Position numbers and translations under genes: made by a program
Shown here: positions 49,270-57,929 of the stretch, one piece after another
Layout: every line of letters begins with the position of its first letter
Position numbering within the stretch: the stretch's first letter is position 1
DNA from: Microglena sp. YARC
Taxonomy: Eukaryota; Chlorophyta; Chlorophyceae; Chlamydomonadales; Chlamydomonadaceae
Direction of reading: 5' to 3'
Length of the DNA stretch: 64,000 bases
Assembly (NCBI GenBank): GCA_022414725.1
Contig: CM039466.1
Span: 17,694,817 to 17,758,816 of the forward strand
The notes under the pieces: model-generated
Seen by the model: the letters and a program-made list of their open reading frames with translations, nothing else
Told to the model about the DNA's origin: nothing
The model's database searches: none

Positions 49270-50223
49270 ATGTCTACCAACAACATGTCTACAAACAACA
49301 TGTCTGCTAACAACATGTCTACCGAGTTCACATCATTCGTGAATGATTCCGGTATATTGACAGTTGTCCAAGCGAGGGACCGAACGAAGCTATCCGACAA
49401 ACCCACCGTCCCTAAATTGAAGGAAATGTGCAACAAGATAATTTTATTTCCCCGCGTTCCTGCGTGCCTCGCAGACCCTGTCTGCGCAATGAAAATTGCG
49501 CACGCTAAGTTTCTCAAAGATTCCCCCAGCGCGGAGAAAAAGCCTTTACAGCTAATGCTTCTCCCTGTTGCCGTCGCTGCTGCGAATGCCGTCGCTTCTT
49601 CTTCTGCTGCTGCTCCTGCTCCTTCCTCCTTGCTTGCCCTCGCCAGTGCCCTTGCCCTCCCAGAGGACGACGGCCCCACCGAGGACGTTTGCATGTCGGA
49701 GGAGAGTTCCGGTGGTACCAAGCGCCCCCGCACCACGGTGTCACTCTCTGTGGCTCCTGCTGCTCCGGCTGCTTCTACTGCTGCTTCTGCTTCTACTGCT
49801 GCTCCTGCTGCTGTTCCTGCTGCTGCTCCTGCTGCTGCTCCTGCTCCTGCTGTTCCTGCTGCTTCTCCTGCTGGCTCGTTCTCAACGTGCTCCCTGTCCT
49901 CCTCCTTGGCCTCCGGTCGTGTTGGTCGCGGGTCCGTTCTAAAGAACGAGCTTCCTGTTGGCTCCAAACACGGTGAGTTGACCATCGTGGGGTATTCCCC
50001 CACCCTGGGCTGCACTGCTGTCACCACTCACGGCAACCCATGTAGTCGTAACCAGGTGCTCTTAAGCAACCCCAATGGTGGGACCTTCACCACTGGCAAG
50101 TGCGCGCACCTAGCGTGCATGAACCAGACTCCCGCAAAGCGTGAGGCGTACCTCGCCAAGAAGGTCGCTGCTATCGAGCTCTCAATTGAGCTTCGCTCCC
50201 TGTCCCTCAGCCAGCAGCTTTAG
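49270..50223 (+). CDS. Ala/Pro-rich protein with C-terminal CxT-GxxC-type zinc motif
   Basis: 317 residues. The N-terminus repeats NNMSTNNMS, next a helical region with conserved-looking Cys, then an Ala/Ser/Pro-rich linker (residues 105-215) with a basic KRPRT that could be a nuclear signal. The C-terminal part has GCTAVTTHGNPC and, 21 residues later, CAHLAC, similar to the short Cys/His zinc domains (CxAxTxxGxxC...C...H/C) that are common in large DNA viruses. It has an intact frame and coding-like third positions. Exact role unknown; DNA or RNA binding is possible. Confidence 0.65.
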   Translation: MSTNNMSTNNMSANNMSTEFTSFVNDSGILTVVQARDRTKLSDKPTVPKLKEMCNKIILFPRVPACLADPVCAMKIAHAKFLKDSPSAEKKPLQLMLLPVAVAAANAVASSSAAAPAPSSLLALASALALPEDDGPTEDVCMSEESSGGTKRPRTTVSLSVAPAAPAASTAASASTAAPAAVPAAAPAAAPAPAVPAASPAGSFSTCSLSSSLASGRVGRGSVLKNELPVGSKHGELTIVGYSPTLGCTAVTTHGNPCSRNQVLLSNPNGGTFTTGKCAHLACMNQTPAKREAYLAKKVAAIELSIELRSLSLSQQL

Positions 50224-50430
50224 TTAGATAGATACTCAGTTATTTAGATACTCTTTTTTTTGCTACATTTCTTAGAGACGATAAAAATTCCGTTTGCGTG
50301 CGTGTGTGTTCCATGCGTGCGTGCGTGTCTCTTGTTCTCCTGACGTCGTCGGCGTCTTGCTCCCTCCTACCCTCTTGCAAAGACAACCAACCAACTTGCT
50401 CCCTCCCTGCCCGCATCTATCATCCGCGGC
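50224..50430. other. AT/GT-rich 3' spacer
   Basis: Contains a GTGCGTGCGTGT tract and a piece matching 32100-32165 in inverted orientation (GACGTCGTCGGCGTCTTGCT). No gene. Confidence 0.5.
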
Positions 50431-50660
50431 GTCGCGTGTGTGGGTGTGTGTAAATCAGTAGTGTGTCTGCTGGTTGATGTGACCTGTGGGCTCCCCTCCG
50501 GTCGGCCACCCGCTCGGTTCCTCGCGGACTCCTTTGTGGGGGCTCCCCTCCGGTCGCCCCCGGTGGGGGAAGAGGTGAAAGGGGCTCCGCCACTTGTTTA
50601 ATGTGGTACGTTGGCGACATATATCACTTGACAAGCAGTTTTGAGGTTGGTTGCTTGAGG
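50430..50660. repeat. GC-rich dispersed repeat, copy 3 (inverted)
   Basis: Reverse complement of 31840-32090, including the AAACAAGTGGCGGAGCCCCT segment and the flanking CAAGCAGTTTTGAGGTTGGT that also borders the first copy. Confidence 0.85.
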
Positions 50661-50847
50661 ATGAGAACAAAGTAAGGCAAATCAAACTGCAACATAAACA
50701 AAAGATGATGCATTAGCTCACGCAAATCAAACTGGTGGTTTATTTATTTATTTTTTGTATTCTCTGCACGATTCTCCTGAGCACCAGCACAGCCGAACTC
50801 CTCAGAATGGCTAAACCGAGTCTGTACTCGGTGTTGGAGACGCAATC

Positions 50848-50946
50848 TACACTCGACGGAATACTAAAATGAAACCGCTTTCTGGAGTGTACGGTACACC
50901 TTATGGTGTAACCTTATGGTGTAGCAACCCACGGGGCAGTGGAACA
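50848..50946 (-). mobile_element. TACAGTC-family end at the Fanzor 3' end
   Basis: Begins TACACTCGACGGAATACTAA (one change from the consensus) and runs to CCCACGGGGCAGTGGAACAC. It is joined to Fanzor sequence, as is the fragment at 22040-22206, so the junction is ancestral to both. Confidence 0.85.
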
Positions 50947-50959
50947 CCATCATGTTTTT

Positions 50960-51949
50960 TTGTAGCCCATCAACAAAACGCATCCCTGCAAAATGGAAGC
51001 GGTCTCCCTTGACCCAACAGTTCCATGCAGTGCAGCCTTGCGATTGTGAGAGCAGAGGAGCGGTCCCGGTCCGAGTAAGTGCTGGTTTCTGGAGAGAATC
51101 GCAGTCCTCGTACCTCAGGGTACCGCTTGATCGAGTTGTTGTCGACAAGAGAGGGGCTAAGCCACCCCTCCTGTGTTTTTCTTGGATTTGTTTACGTGTG
51201 CAGTACACCCTCACCGCCAACTGGTCGCGATAAGAGACCTTTGGAGTCTCCTTCAATGGGGTGTGACCCAACAACTCGTAACCTAGACGAATCTGACCTT
51301 CCGTGGTTATTTGGACACTTGGAATCTTGTAAACACATTCCTTCTTGGCACCGGTTTCCCAAGACATGAGAGTCGTCTTGAACTCATCTGTCACATGAAC
51401 CTCCTCTTTGAAGAGGCGCTTGCAGGAAGCGAACATAGATCCCGTAGGCACAGCTACCTCTCCTGGTCCGGTAGCCTTCAGCTTCGTGATTGCAGAACCA
51501 TATGCTACGCGAACCCTCAGGTCAGGATGATCCAACTCCATGTTGCGCTTGATCCCTGCCCAAAATGAGTCCATAGCCTTGCGCTTGCCAATGTACCTCT
51601 GAAAGCTCTGGCCCAGAGTATCCTTTCGAACATTGGAGGTCGATACCGCAAGGAGGCACCTGTAATAAAAGTTCCGATCCAGGTGTGGCAACTGCTTGAC
51701 GTCAAAGTCTCCATCATCGAGGCATCTTGTGATATGAAAGTTTGCGAATAAGTATGCCTCTGCAACTGCGTGGTTGATTAAGAGTACCATGCTTTGTATC
51801 CTTGAGGAGATCTGATGCCTCGATACATCCATGCACAGAGAATTAAGCGTCTTCTTGACGACGCTGATGTTAATATCGTCATCTCCTTTGTCTTGCACTA
51901 CCCCCATCAAGAGGGGGTGAGTATTCCAACGTTGGGTCACCAAAGCCAA
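50960..51949 (-). pseudogene. Fanzor (TnpB-like RNA-guided nuclease), frameshifted
   Basis: The frame from 51949 has the core of Fanzor proteins: YFANFHITR, VRVAYGSAITK, SVPTG-type loop (VAVPTGSMF) and VHVTDEFKTT, which holds the RuvC-II Glu. From about 51180 the homologous sequence moves to another frame: KRYPEVRGLRF, then YSDRDRSSALTIARL with the RuvC-III Asp, and the end GRPLPFCRDAFC. The zinc-finger cysteines between these blocks are mostly absent. The N-terminus before residue 1 is also incomplete. Fanzors are eukaryotic and viral relatives of TnpB, often carried by transposons. Confidence 0.7.
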
Positions 51950-52083
51950 TATAAAACATCATCGGAATAAAAGGGTGAGTGTCATTACAGAAGATATCAA
52001 GGCTGCTATAAAACAACTGATTGACTCCAATCCCTTCTTGACAATGTCTCAGCTTGCAGAGGGTGTGACTTCTCTGTCCTCTG

Positions 52084-52142
52084 ACAGTATCTGTATTGAC
52101 AAGATCGGTTACAAATCTTGAATTGGTCAACTTTTCAGAATC
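52084..52142. repeat. Segment duplicated from the transposase region at 31145
   Basis: CAGTATCTGTATTGACAAGA and GGTTACAAATCTTGAATTGG match 31147-31200, and after the foldback element the match resumes to GTATGCTG at 52360. The 31-kb copy lacks the foldback insertion. Confidence 0.9.
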
Positions 52143-52308
52143 AATGGGCGTTCCTGCCTCCCGGCCGATTTTGACTGGTTGCTAAACATGGTATGGAGCG
52201 GAATTGTGATTCCTTGGTGCTTATGTCTCAAGCTAGCGAGTCGTTCAAGAGGCTCTAAATCCTGATTAGAAATTTAAAAAAATCGGCCGGGAGGCAGGAA
52301 CGCCCATT
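52143..52308. mobile_element. Foldback transposon, copy 2, with 4-bp target duplication
   Basis: 166 bp from AATGGGCGTTCC to GGAACGCCCATT. AATC is found on both sides (52139-52142 and 52309-52312) but only once in the unoccupied homologous site at 31200. This fixes the element ends and the size of the target duplication. Confidence 0.95.
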
Positions 52309-52371
52309 AATCCCCAAAATAGAAGGTGTCCCAATATCAAATGTCCCTAGCTGTATGCTGACCTCAATCAG

Positions 52372-52911
52372 ATGCATATCGATAACTTGTTCAAGGTGTG
52401 CGACAATCTTTACCTATCAGGCCAAGAAGCAGCTCTCAACCACCAACTTTGTAAAACGTTGCAATTCAAGCTTGTTGTGAACTGCACAAACCACACACCG
52501 TACATAAAACCAAGGAACCCCAACACAACATACATTAAGGTTGCTGTTGAAGACAACTGCAGGCAAAAGGAGGTCACGAAACTCACATCCCATCTACCAT
52601 ATATTGTTGAGGTGATGCATGGAGTGTTCAGTCAAAACAATGTCGTGCTTGTGCATTGTCGGTTGGGAAGACAACGGTCTGCAACAGTTGTTGCTGCTTA
52701 TCTGATGTGGGAAAGATGCATAACGATGACAGATGCGATCAAGCACATTCAAAGGTTGAACCCCGCCGCATTCCAACCAGAAGCCAACTTTCAACGGTCC
52801 CTTGAAATGTTTGAAGTTCACCTGAGGGGCACGGTCATCCATGGCGGTGCATCCTTGTCCCATCACGATGACAACCATGAACAAGATCAGCGTGAACCTG
52901 TCGGAGGATAA
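52372..52911 (+). CDS. Dual-specificity protein phosphatase
   Basis: The signature HCRLGRQRS places the catalytic Cys at residue 96 and the Arg at 102 (C-x5-R), with Asp61 (AVEDN) in the position of the general acid. NLYLSGQEAA at residues 12-21 is the usual start of the DSP fold, and helix AAYLMWERCITMTDAIKHIQ follows the loop. It is close in size to small viral VH1-like phosphatases. It would act on phosphorylated Tyr/Ser/Thr of host or viral proteins. The C-terminal 25 residues (DDNHEQDQ) overlap the start of the next gene and are probably not part of the domain. Confidence 0.88.
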   Translation: MHIDNLFKVCDNLYLSGQEAALNHQLCKTLQFKLVVNCTNHTPYIKPRNPNTTYIKVAVEDNCRQKEVTKLTSHLPYIVEVMHGVFSQNNVVLVHCRLGRQRSATVVAAYLMWERCITMTDAIKHIQRLNPAAFQPEANFQRSLEMFEVHLRGTVIHGGASLSHHDDNHEQDQREPVGG

Positions 52912-53287
52912 GTCGGCATGTATCGACCGCCTCATGCGTGCGATGGCTTGTGGTTTCAATTTCAACAGCGGTGCATTCACAGCGGTGCTGCATTTGATTG
53001 CTTCCGCAGCGATGGGACGTGTTGTCCATGAGTCAGACATCATCGAGCGTACGCGGGCTGTCAATATAGCCCGCCAGACGTTGCATGGGGGTATAAAAAG
53101 TATCCATTCATGTTATTTATTGCAGGTCATGGATGGCGACGCTGAACTAGATGCTTTGCTTGCACAACACCCGGCTGCAAGAGCGGCATATGAGCGTCGC
53201 ATCGAGAGGCTAAGGTTTGTACATGCTTGCCTGATGATAGCCGAACGATATGTGTTACGCCACACTACTTGCCGTAGAACATGCTAG
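52877..53287 (+). CDS. Unknown 136-residue protein overlapping the phosphatase gene
   Basis: I choose the ATG at 52877 (MNKISVNLSEDKSAC); the open frame begins at 52841. Helical, with a Cys at residue 26 region and basic C-terminus. A GTATAAAAAG...TTATTGCAG segment at 53091-53125 resembles a very short intron (35 nt), but the frame is open through it. The nucleotide segment CCCATCACGATGACAACCAT around its start is related to 37303-37330. Confidence 0.45.
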   Translation: MNKISVNLSEDKSACIDRLMRAMACGFNFNSGAFTAVLHLIASAAMGRVVHESDIIERTRAVNIARQTLHGGIKSIHSCYLLQVMDGDAELDALLAQHPAARAAYERRIERLRFVHACLMIAERYVLRHTTCRRTC

Positions 53288-53299
53288 CAACTGTGAAGA

Positions 53300-53500
53300 T
53301 GAATGGACGAATAGGGGATTTTGCTGGGTACCGTCGGAACAAGGTATACAATGATACGTCAAGATGGCAGCACATACAGTACACTAAATCTAAAAAAACT
53401 CTAGGTGTTTCACTGCCGAAATGAAAACATTAGCCCCCCGTTTTATTTTGGCAGTAGCACAGATGGTGTAAAAACGTTCCCCACACAATCTCCACCTCAG
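53300..53500. other. Short intergenic spacer
   Basis: No gene seen. Ends in CTCAGACTCAGA repeats that encode the acidic Ser/Glu tail of the gene on the minus strand. Confidence 0.4.
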
Positions 53501-53502
53501 AC

Positions 53503-54153
53503 TCAGAACTCCATCTCAGACTCAGACTCAGAACCCGCATCATCATTAGTGATGCAACAAGAACCCACCGGGAGAGCGGGCGTCCCGAACACACCCCGGA
53601 AAGCGTGCGTCATCCGTACTTGCGCCCCACTACAATACTTGTCCAATGCCGTCTCGAACCCATCGTACGTCACCAGCACCTCCTGATCAAACATGCGCCC
53701 CAGTGCGGCACCGAACTTGCTGCCCCGGCTGTTACCAGTGGTCTTGCCAAACTGCTGCGTGGCTGCCACTGTCATGCCGTAGTAGGTGCTTGGCGCGCCT
53801 GCCCCCCCTTGCATCTGAGCACCTTGCAGCCTTACTGCGTCCCTGGTACCTTGCCCATCCTGTAACATAGACTCCCCTTCGGCATCGCACATGTTCAGCA
53901 ACCTCACAAATGTGCCTTTGAACTTCGCCGCCACGCACTCAATTGCCTCACCTGTGACCAGCTGCTTGAATGAACACACGAGACTACCGTGCTGTGGCGA
54001 CCCCTGACACATGCCATGGCCGCAGAACAACAACACAGCCACCTCTGTTTCGTGGTACAACAACCACTTCAGGTGGTCCAATACAGCGCTGGACAACACC
54101 TCGCCCTCCAGTGTTTCAAAACTGAAACCCGGCCCTAACTGGCGGCGTAGCAC
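53503..54153 (-). CDS. Caspase-fold (C14-like) protein, 5' truncated at the inverted repeat
   Basis: Strand VAVLLFCGHGMCQ gives the His46 of a caspase-type dyad, and RLLNMCDAEGES gives Cys89, with a Gly-rich segment between. A second subdomain follows with QQFGKTTGNSRGSKFGAAL and ends in an acidic Ser/Glu tail. Caspase-like or metacaspase genes are known in algae and in some of their viruses. The N-terminal strand of the fold is missing because the frame meets the inverted repeat boundary at 54203. The dyad identification is by eye. Confidence 0.6.
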   Translation of the reverse strand: MLRRQLGPGFSFETLEGEVLSSAVLDHLKWLLYHETEVAVLLFCGHGMCQGSPQHGSLVCSFKQLVTGEAIECVAAKFKGTFVRLLNMCDAEGESMLQDGQGTRDAVRLQGAQMQGGAGAPSTYYGMTVAATQQFGKTTGNSRGSKFGAALGRMFDQEVLVTYDGFETALDKYCSGAQVRMTHAFRGVFGTPALPVGSCCITNDDAGSESESEMEF

Positions 54154-54261
54154 TGCTGCGTCGCGCGCAAAACCCTCAGTGCTATATAAAATTTATCATG
54201 GCCAAAGTAGTACCATTCCCTATTAATCCAATTATCATGTACAACTCCATGACGCAATGGA

Positions 54262-54646
54262 TCAACCCCATGCATGCCTTCCAATCCCTCCCTGCACCAG
54301 AGCGGCATGGCCACTTGGTTGAAGGACTTGCAGGGCAGTCTGAAGCACCGATTTCTCCGTTGAGTTGATGACCCACCTGTGTGCAATCACAATCACAAGC
54401 GTCGTGTGTTATACTAATGATGTTGTCTAGGTTGTTCAAATGGCTATAGAGACAACAAAGCAAATCATACCGGTTGTTGTTTCGCAGCAGGGCTACGGCA
54501 GCTTCAACAGCCGCATGCGCCACCCGCACTGCCTCATCAGCTCGCTCAGCAGTTTGGACAAGTGCAGCCAATGCAGCATTCTTGTGTGGCCCTCCGTCAG
54601 CGATGATGATGCCTAGCTGAGCTGGTGATGTATTAGTGAAGTCCAT
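54262..54646 (-). CDS. 96-residue Ala-rich protein, right-arm copy, probably spliced
   Basis: Mirror of 1311-1695. The candidate intron is 54377-54470 on this strand, with the same GT and AG. Beyond the stop the two arms differ only past the repeat edge, so the spliced reading is the only one that gives identical products. Confidence 0.55.
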
Positions 54647-54810
54647 GCTTATTATCTGTGTGCATTAACAAATGAAAGCAGTTCTGACAAACAAGATACT
54701 GTTCCGCCGACTGTAGGCTTTAAGTAATACCGCGTGTGGCCGTACACAGAGACGTTTCATTTATATGTTCCGTTGACTTACTTAAACTCTGACAATACAG
54801 GTCGTGTGCT

Positions 54811-55458
54811 TTGTGTGTCATCTGTCAAGATGTCTACAACGCTACACACGCAGACTTGGCTACACCTGGCAGACACCTGTCTGATGAGAATGATACCATG
54901 TTTATTTTTCACAAGTATAAAAAATCAAGACTATGTCTAGTATATTGCTTTTGCGCACCCTATCTGTGTAAAACAGAAACAATGGATAACTTCAAGAAGT
55001 TGGAGACAAGCATGTATGCGTGTTTCACAGTTTCAGGCAGTACGTGGAATGACAGGAGCAACAAGTTTATTTTACATGGAATGGTGGTATTCGATAATGA
55101 GGATGACGCCAAGAAATGTTTAGAAATACTCGACCTGTACAAAGAGACATTCTACTTCAGGCGTACATCGAACGTGATGAATAAGACTATGTTCACGTTT
55201 GACGGCAAGACAATCCACCTATTATCTGGTGCCACAATTGAGTACGACCAGAATGCTGCTCGATTGAAGAAGATTGTAGAGATAGAAAAGACGTACACTG
55301 CAAACACGTGGGAATACATGGACGATTACGTAAGGCTATTCGGGTATCGTCCGCTCAGGAAAAGGCATTTCTGGAGCTGCTTGCTGTTATGTTTTTCGTG
55401 CAGTTGTATATTCTGTATCGATCCATGCTATAACGAAGATAAATATCCTCGAACGTAG
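54811..55458 (+). CDS. 215-residue unknown protein, right-arm copy
   Basis: Intact copy of 499-1146. Four or five residues differ, and all changes keep the frame. The N-terminal 57 residues overlap a second open frame, so translation may start at MDNFKKLETS (54982). Confidence 0.6.
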   Translation: MCVICQDVYNATHADLATPGRHLSDENDTMFIFHKYKKSRLCLVYCFCAPYLCKTETMDNFKKLETSMYACFTVSGSTWNDRSNKFILHGMVVFDNEDDAKKCLEILDLYKETFYFRRTSNVMNKTMFTFDGKTIHLLSGATIEYDQNAARLKKIVEIEKTYTANTWEYMDDYVRLFGYRPLRKRHFWSCLLLCFSCSCIFCIDPCYNEDKYPRT

Positions 55459-55586
55459 GTGAGCTCATGCACCCCCCAACGTTTTTCCCCAAAGCAACGA
55501 TCTGCAACAACTAGGGTTGTCAAGCAGAAGCCTGCTTGATACACACGGCTTTCGTTTGAGTAAATGCGGTTGCGTAAGACCCTGCC

Positions 55587-56096
55587 TCAACAATCACCGA
55601 CACATCCATTTCGGGGAATATCGCATCGCTTCGATATTGCGTCCCATGCTTTGGTCGCCTTGCCATATTTCACGCCTTCATTCGAGCAATGGACGGCACC
55701 GCATCGCGCGGTGATTGCGTGTTTATCGAACGAGCTCATGGCGGTTTTGGAATTATTGGTCATCCTCGCCATGCGTTCATAACTAGTATGACATTTGCTC
55801 TCGATACAAGATTTGAGGGGATTATAAGTTTTCTCAACGACTTCACCTGCAGCCGATAGTTTATCGTTGCATTTTGTTACTTTTCTGCACTTCGATGCTT
55901 TCATGCGGAGCGCGCCTGCCCACTCTATCCATTCATCAAGCGTCCGTTCTTTTTTGTCAGAGGCCTCATGCTTCATAAACGCGACGAACTCTTTGGACGT
56001 GTACGAGTCGTCCTTCTTTCCGCGTGGGGGACCTGTGTAGCACACGACATCAGATCGACTCTTCGTTTCTTTTTTCGCTTGAGGTAGTTTTGGCAT
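55587..56096 (-). CDS. 169-residue Lys/Cys-rich protein, complete copy
   Basis: Start MPKLPQAKKETKSRSD at 56096. The N-terminal 60 residues are basic and polar (PPRGKKDDSYTSKEFVAFMK), with a helical FVAFMKHEASDKKERTLDEW, followed by the Cys-rich part (CRKVTKC, CIESKCH, CGAVHC, CVGDC). Cys and His spacing could bind zinc. Predicted nuclear by charge. No family recognised. An AT-rich leader (TGTATATATTTTAAATAAAA) precedes the ATG. Confidence 0.65.
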   Translation of the reverse strand: MPKLPQAKKETKSRSDVVCYTGPPRGKKDDSYTSKEFVAFMKHEASDKKERTLDEWIEWAGALRMKASKCRKVTKCNDKLSAAGEVVEKTYNPLKSCIESKCHTSYERMARMTNNSKTAMSSFDKHAITARCGAVHCSNEGVKYGKATKAWDAISKRCDIPRNGCVGDC

Positions 56097-56179
56097 TCAA
56101 TGAATGAATGAAAGTGTATATATTTTAAATAAAAAAACAAAATTATCTAAGACTTGTTTGTAGCGGTGTAACCCGTTTT

Positions 56180-56460
56180 ACCCATCCCCCCCTTCAGAAT
56201 TCCCATAGTGTTGTCAAGCATCTCCCTTATTATTATTCCCTTTTGTTGTTAAGATGGGTCTTTTGAATTTGTATACGGAACAGCCAAGCCGCAGCTGGGT
56301 TGTTTGCTTGCTTTATGGTGCCACATGGGATCAGTCAGTGAGTCAGCAGCTCAATTCCACTGCCCCGCTCCGCGGGACCCCGCGATCCCCCCTTCAGAAT
56401 TCCCATAGTGTTGTCAAGCAGAAGCCTGCTTGAGACCATACGGTTTCTTTGGAGGACCGG
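56180..56460. repeat. Dispersed hairpin/GC repeat, two inverted copies
   Basis: CCCTTCAGAATTCCCATAG and the hairpin TTGTCAAGCA occur at 56190 and 56388, the second with the GCCCCGCTCCGCGGGACCCC block. They lie outside the verified inverted-repeat arm yet match repeats inside the element. Confidence 0.75.
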
Positions 56461-56661
56461 ACCATAGTGAATGAGGTTGCGAAAGACGCGACACAATGCG
56501 GCACAAATGCAAAATTTCGCCCGGGGCCTAATGCTAATGCCCCACAATGCCCCACGAGGTCGGCGGCCTAATGTCACACATTAACGACGGACTGAACAAG
56601 AGGAAGACGAATTAGAAGATCTTCGGTATGCAAGTTGGGGTAAAAAACACAATCACAGGAC

Positions 56662-57095
56662 TACAGTCGGCGGAACAGTAAAATGAAACATCCCAATAAA
56701 CGGTATAAGGCGTCGACAGACGTTATAGTGTACGAGTGGATGGTCCTACAAAATGGCCTGTCCAGCAAAGAAACCTCCTTTCATGACGCATTGCACATCA
56801 ACAAAGACCCCGTGTTCTTTTGGGCCACGGTACCGGGGAAGAGGCGATCGCTTAAGTGCGGCTGGTCCTTCAATGGACACTCTCGAAAGTACCGACAAAA
56901 GAACGATACGGAGTCTGCAGGATGGAGAGCCGTGATCTAAAAAAGAACCACGATATTCTCGTTAACATCCTGCAATTTGTTGATTCAAAAATCGTATTGG
57001 TGTTCCACTGCCCCGTGGGTTGCTAACACCATTAGGTTACACCGTAAGGTGTGCCGTACACGAAGCGGTTTCATTTTAGTATTCCGTTGACTGTA
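56662..57095 (+). mobile_element. TACAGTC-family transposon, copy 4 (434 bp)
   Basis: Both ends intact (TACAGTCGGCGGAACAGTAA and the inverted end at 57095). It differs from copy 3 mainly by single-base indels (AAAAATCG, GCTAACACC). It lies outside the inverted-repeat-bounded region. Confidence 0.95.
56683..56940 (+). CDS. 85-residue cargo ORF of the TACAGTC element
   Basis: Intact again (MKHPNKRYKAS...GWRAVI). In this copy an indel breaks the opposite-strand 73-residue frame, whereas this ORF stays open, so this strand is the better coding candidate. Confidence 0.5.
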   Translation: MKHPNKRYKASTDVIVYEWMVLQNGLSSKETSFHDALHINKDPVFFWATVPGKRRSLKCGWSFNGHSRKYRQKNDTESAGWRAVI

Positions 57096-57259
57096 TAAAA
57101 TGAACAAAACAGAGTAAAAACATTGTCTAAAAAAAGATATCCGACACGTGTGTTCCTCGCGCCATCGAAATACGAGTGTACTCTCTTCTTCAAACACCAG
57201 TTTCAAGTTTACAAAGTTAGATTCTCAAACATTATTATCTCACATAATTTCAGACAAAC

Positions 57260-57878
57260 ATGGCAGCTCGGGAAGATCCCCTTGCCGACATCCTCACATC
57301 GGCAATCGCCCACATCAAGCGAATGCTTCCAGATTGGTCACCACCAGACCTCGGGCACCCATATGCTACCCTGACGCCGTACAAGAGCGGCTATGCTATG
57401 CTCGGCAAGCTTAAGCCTGGCGCCCAGATCATGGTCAAAGACGCATCCGGTTACAGGCACCATGGCATCTTTGTCGGGCAGCAAGTTGTGGTACCAGGGG
57501 ATATCGAAGTCCCGACAGTCGTTGATGTGTGGGGAATTTCGAAGGAGCAGGCCAACGTCTCCTTGCGATCCTACGAAGACTTCGTTACCAACGGCTCTAT
57601 CTTTGCGGAGGCTTTGTACCCCGAAGGGGCTGCTCCGGATCAGAACCCTCTCGGCAAGCCTTGCCCTCGCTCTGGTCAAAGATGCTGAGCAAACCCCATT
57701 TGTCTACAACGCCGCATTCAACAACTGCGAGCACTTTGCAACGATGTGTCGCTGCCTCAGGTGTGCATGGAATTTATACGATGCAAGGGCATGCCATCTC
57801 ATCATTGCCGCACAGTTTGCTGAACTGAATACATTCCCTGCATCACATCTGCCTCCCCGCGGTTTTGTAGGTATCTGA
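57260..57878 (+). pseudogene. LRAT-domain protein with a frameshift
   Basis: The first frame gives LKPGAQIMVKDASGYRHHGI with the LRAT catalytic His (HHGIFVG) and VPTVVDVWGI. Near 57660 the frame changes; the other frame then has VYNAAFNNCEHFATMCR, the NCEHF catalytic Cys motif. LRAT-like domains are permuted papain-fold acyltransferases or hydrolases. The start MAAREDPLAD at 57260 has good context. One shift could be a sequencing error; otherwise this is a pseudogene. It may be a host gene. Confidence 0.75.
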
Positions 57879-57929
57879 ATGTTTTCCTGCTTGAGACCAC
57901 GTGGTCTTCAGGACCCCTTTAATCTGAGT

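Larger units (their letters stand above)
54203..56096. repeat. Right arm of the large inverted repeat
   Basis: Matches 1-1754 in reverse; 54203-55956 is verified, and the outer limit cannot be seen because the left partner is cut by the window. It probably extends at least to the gene start at 56096. The inner edge falls next to a TATATAAAATTTATC sequence after the truncated caspase-like gene. Confidence 0.93.

Noticed and set aside
49514..49976. Leu-rich or Cys-rich frames antiparallel or shifted to the Ala-rich gene at 49270
   Set aside because: Shadows of the GCTGCT-type codon repeat of the real gene.
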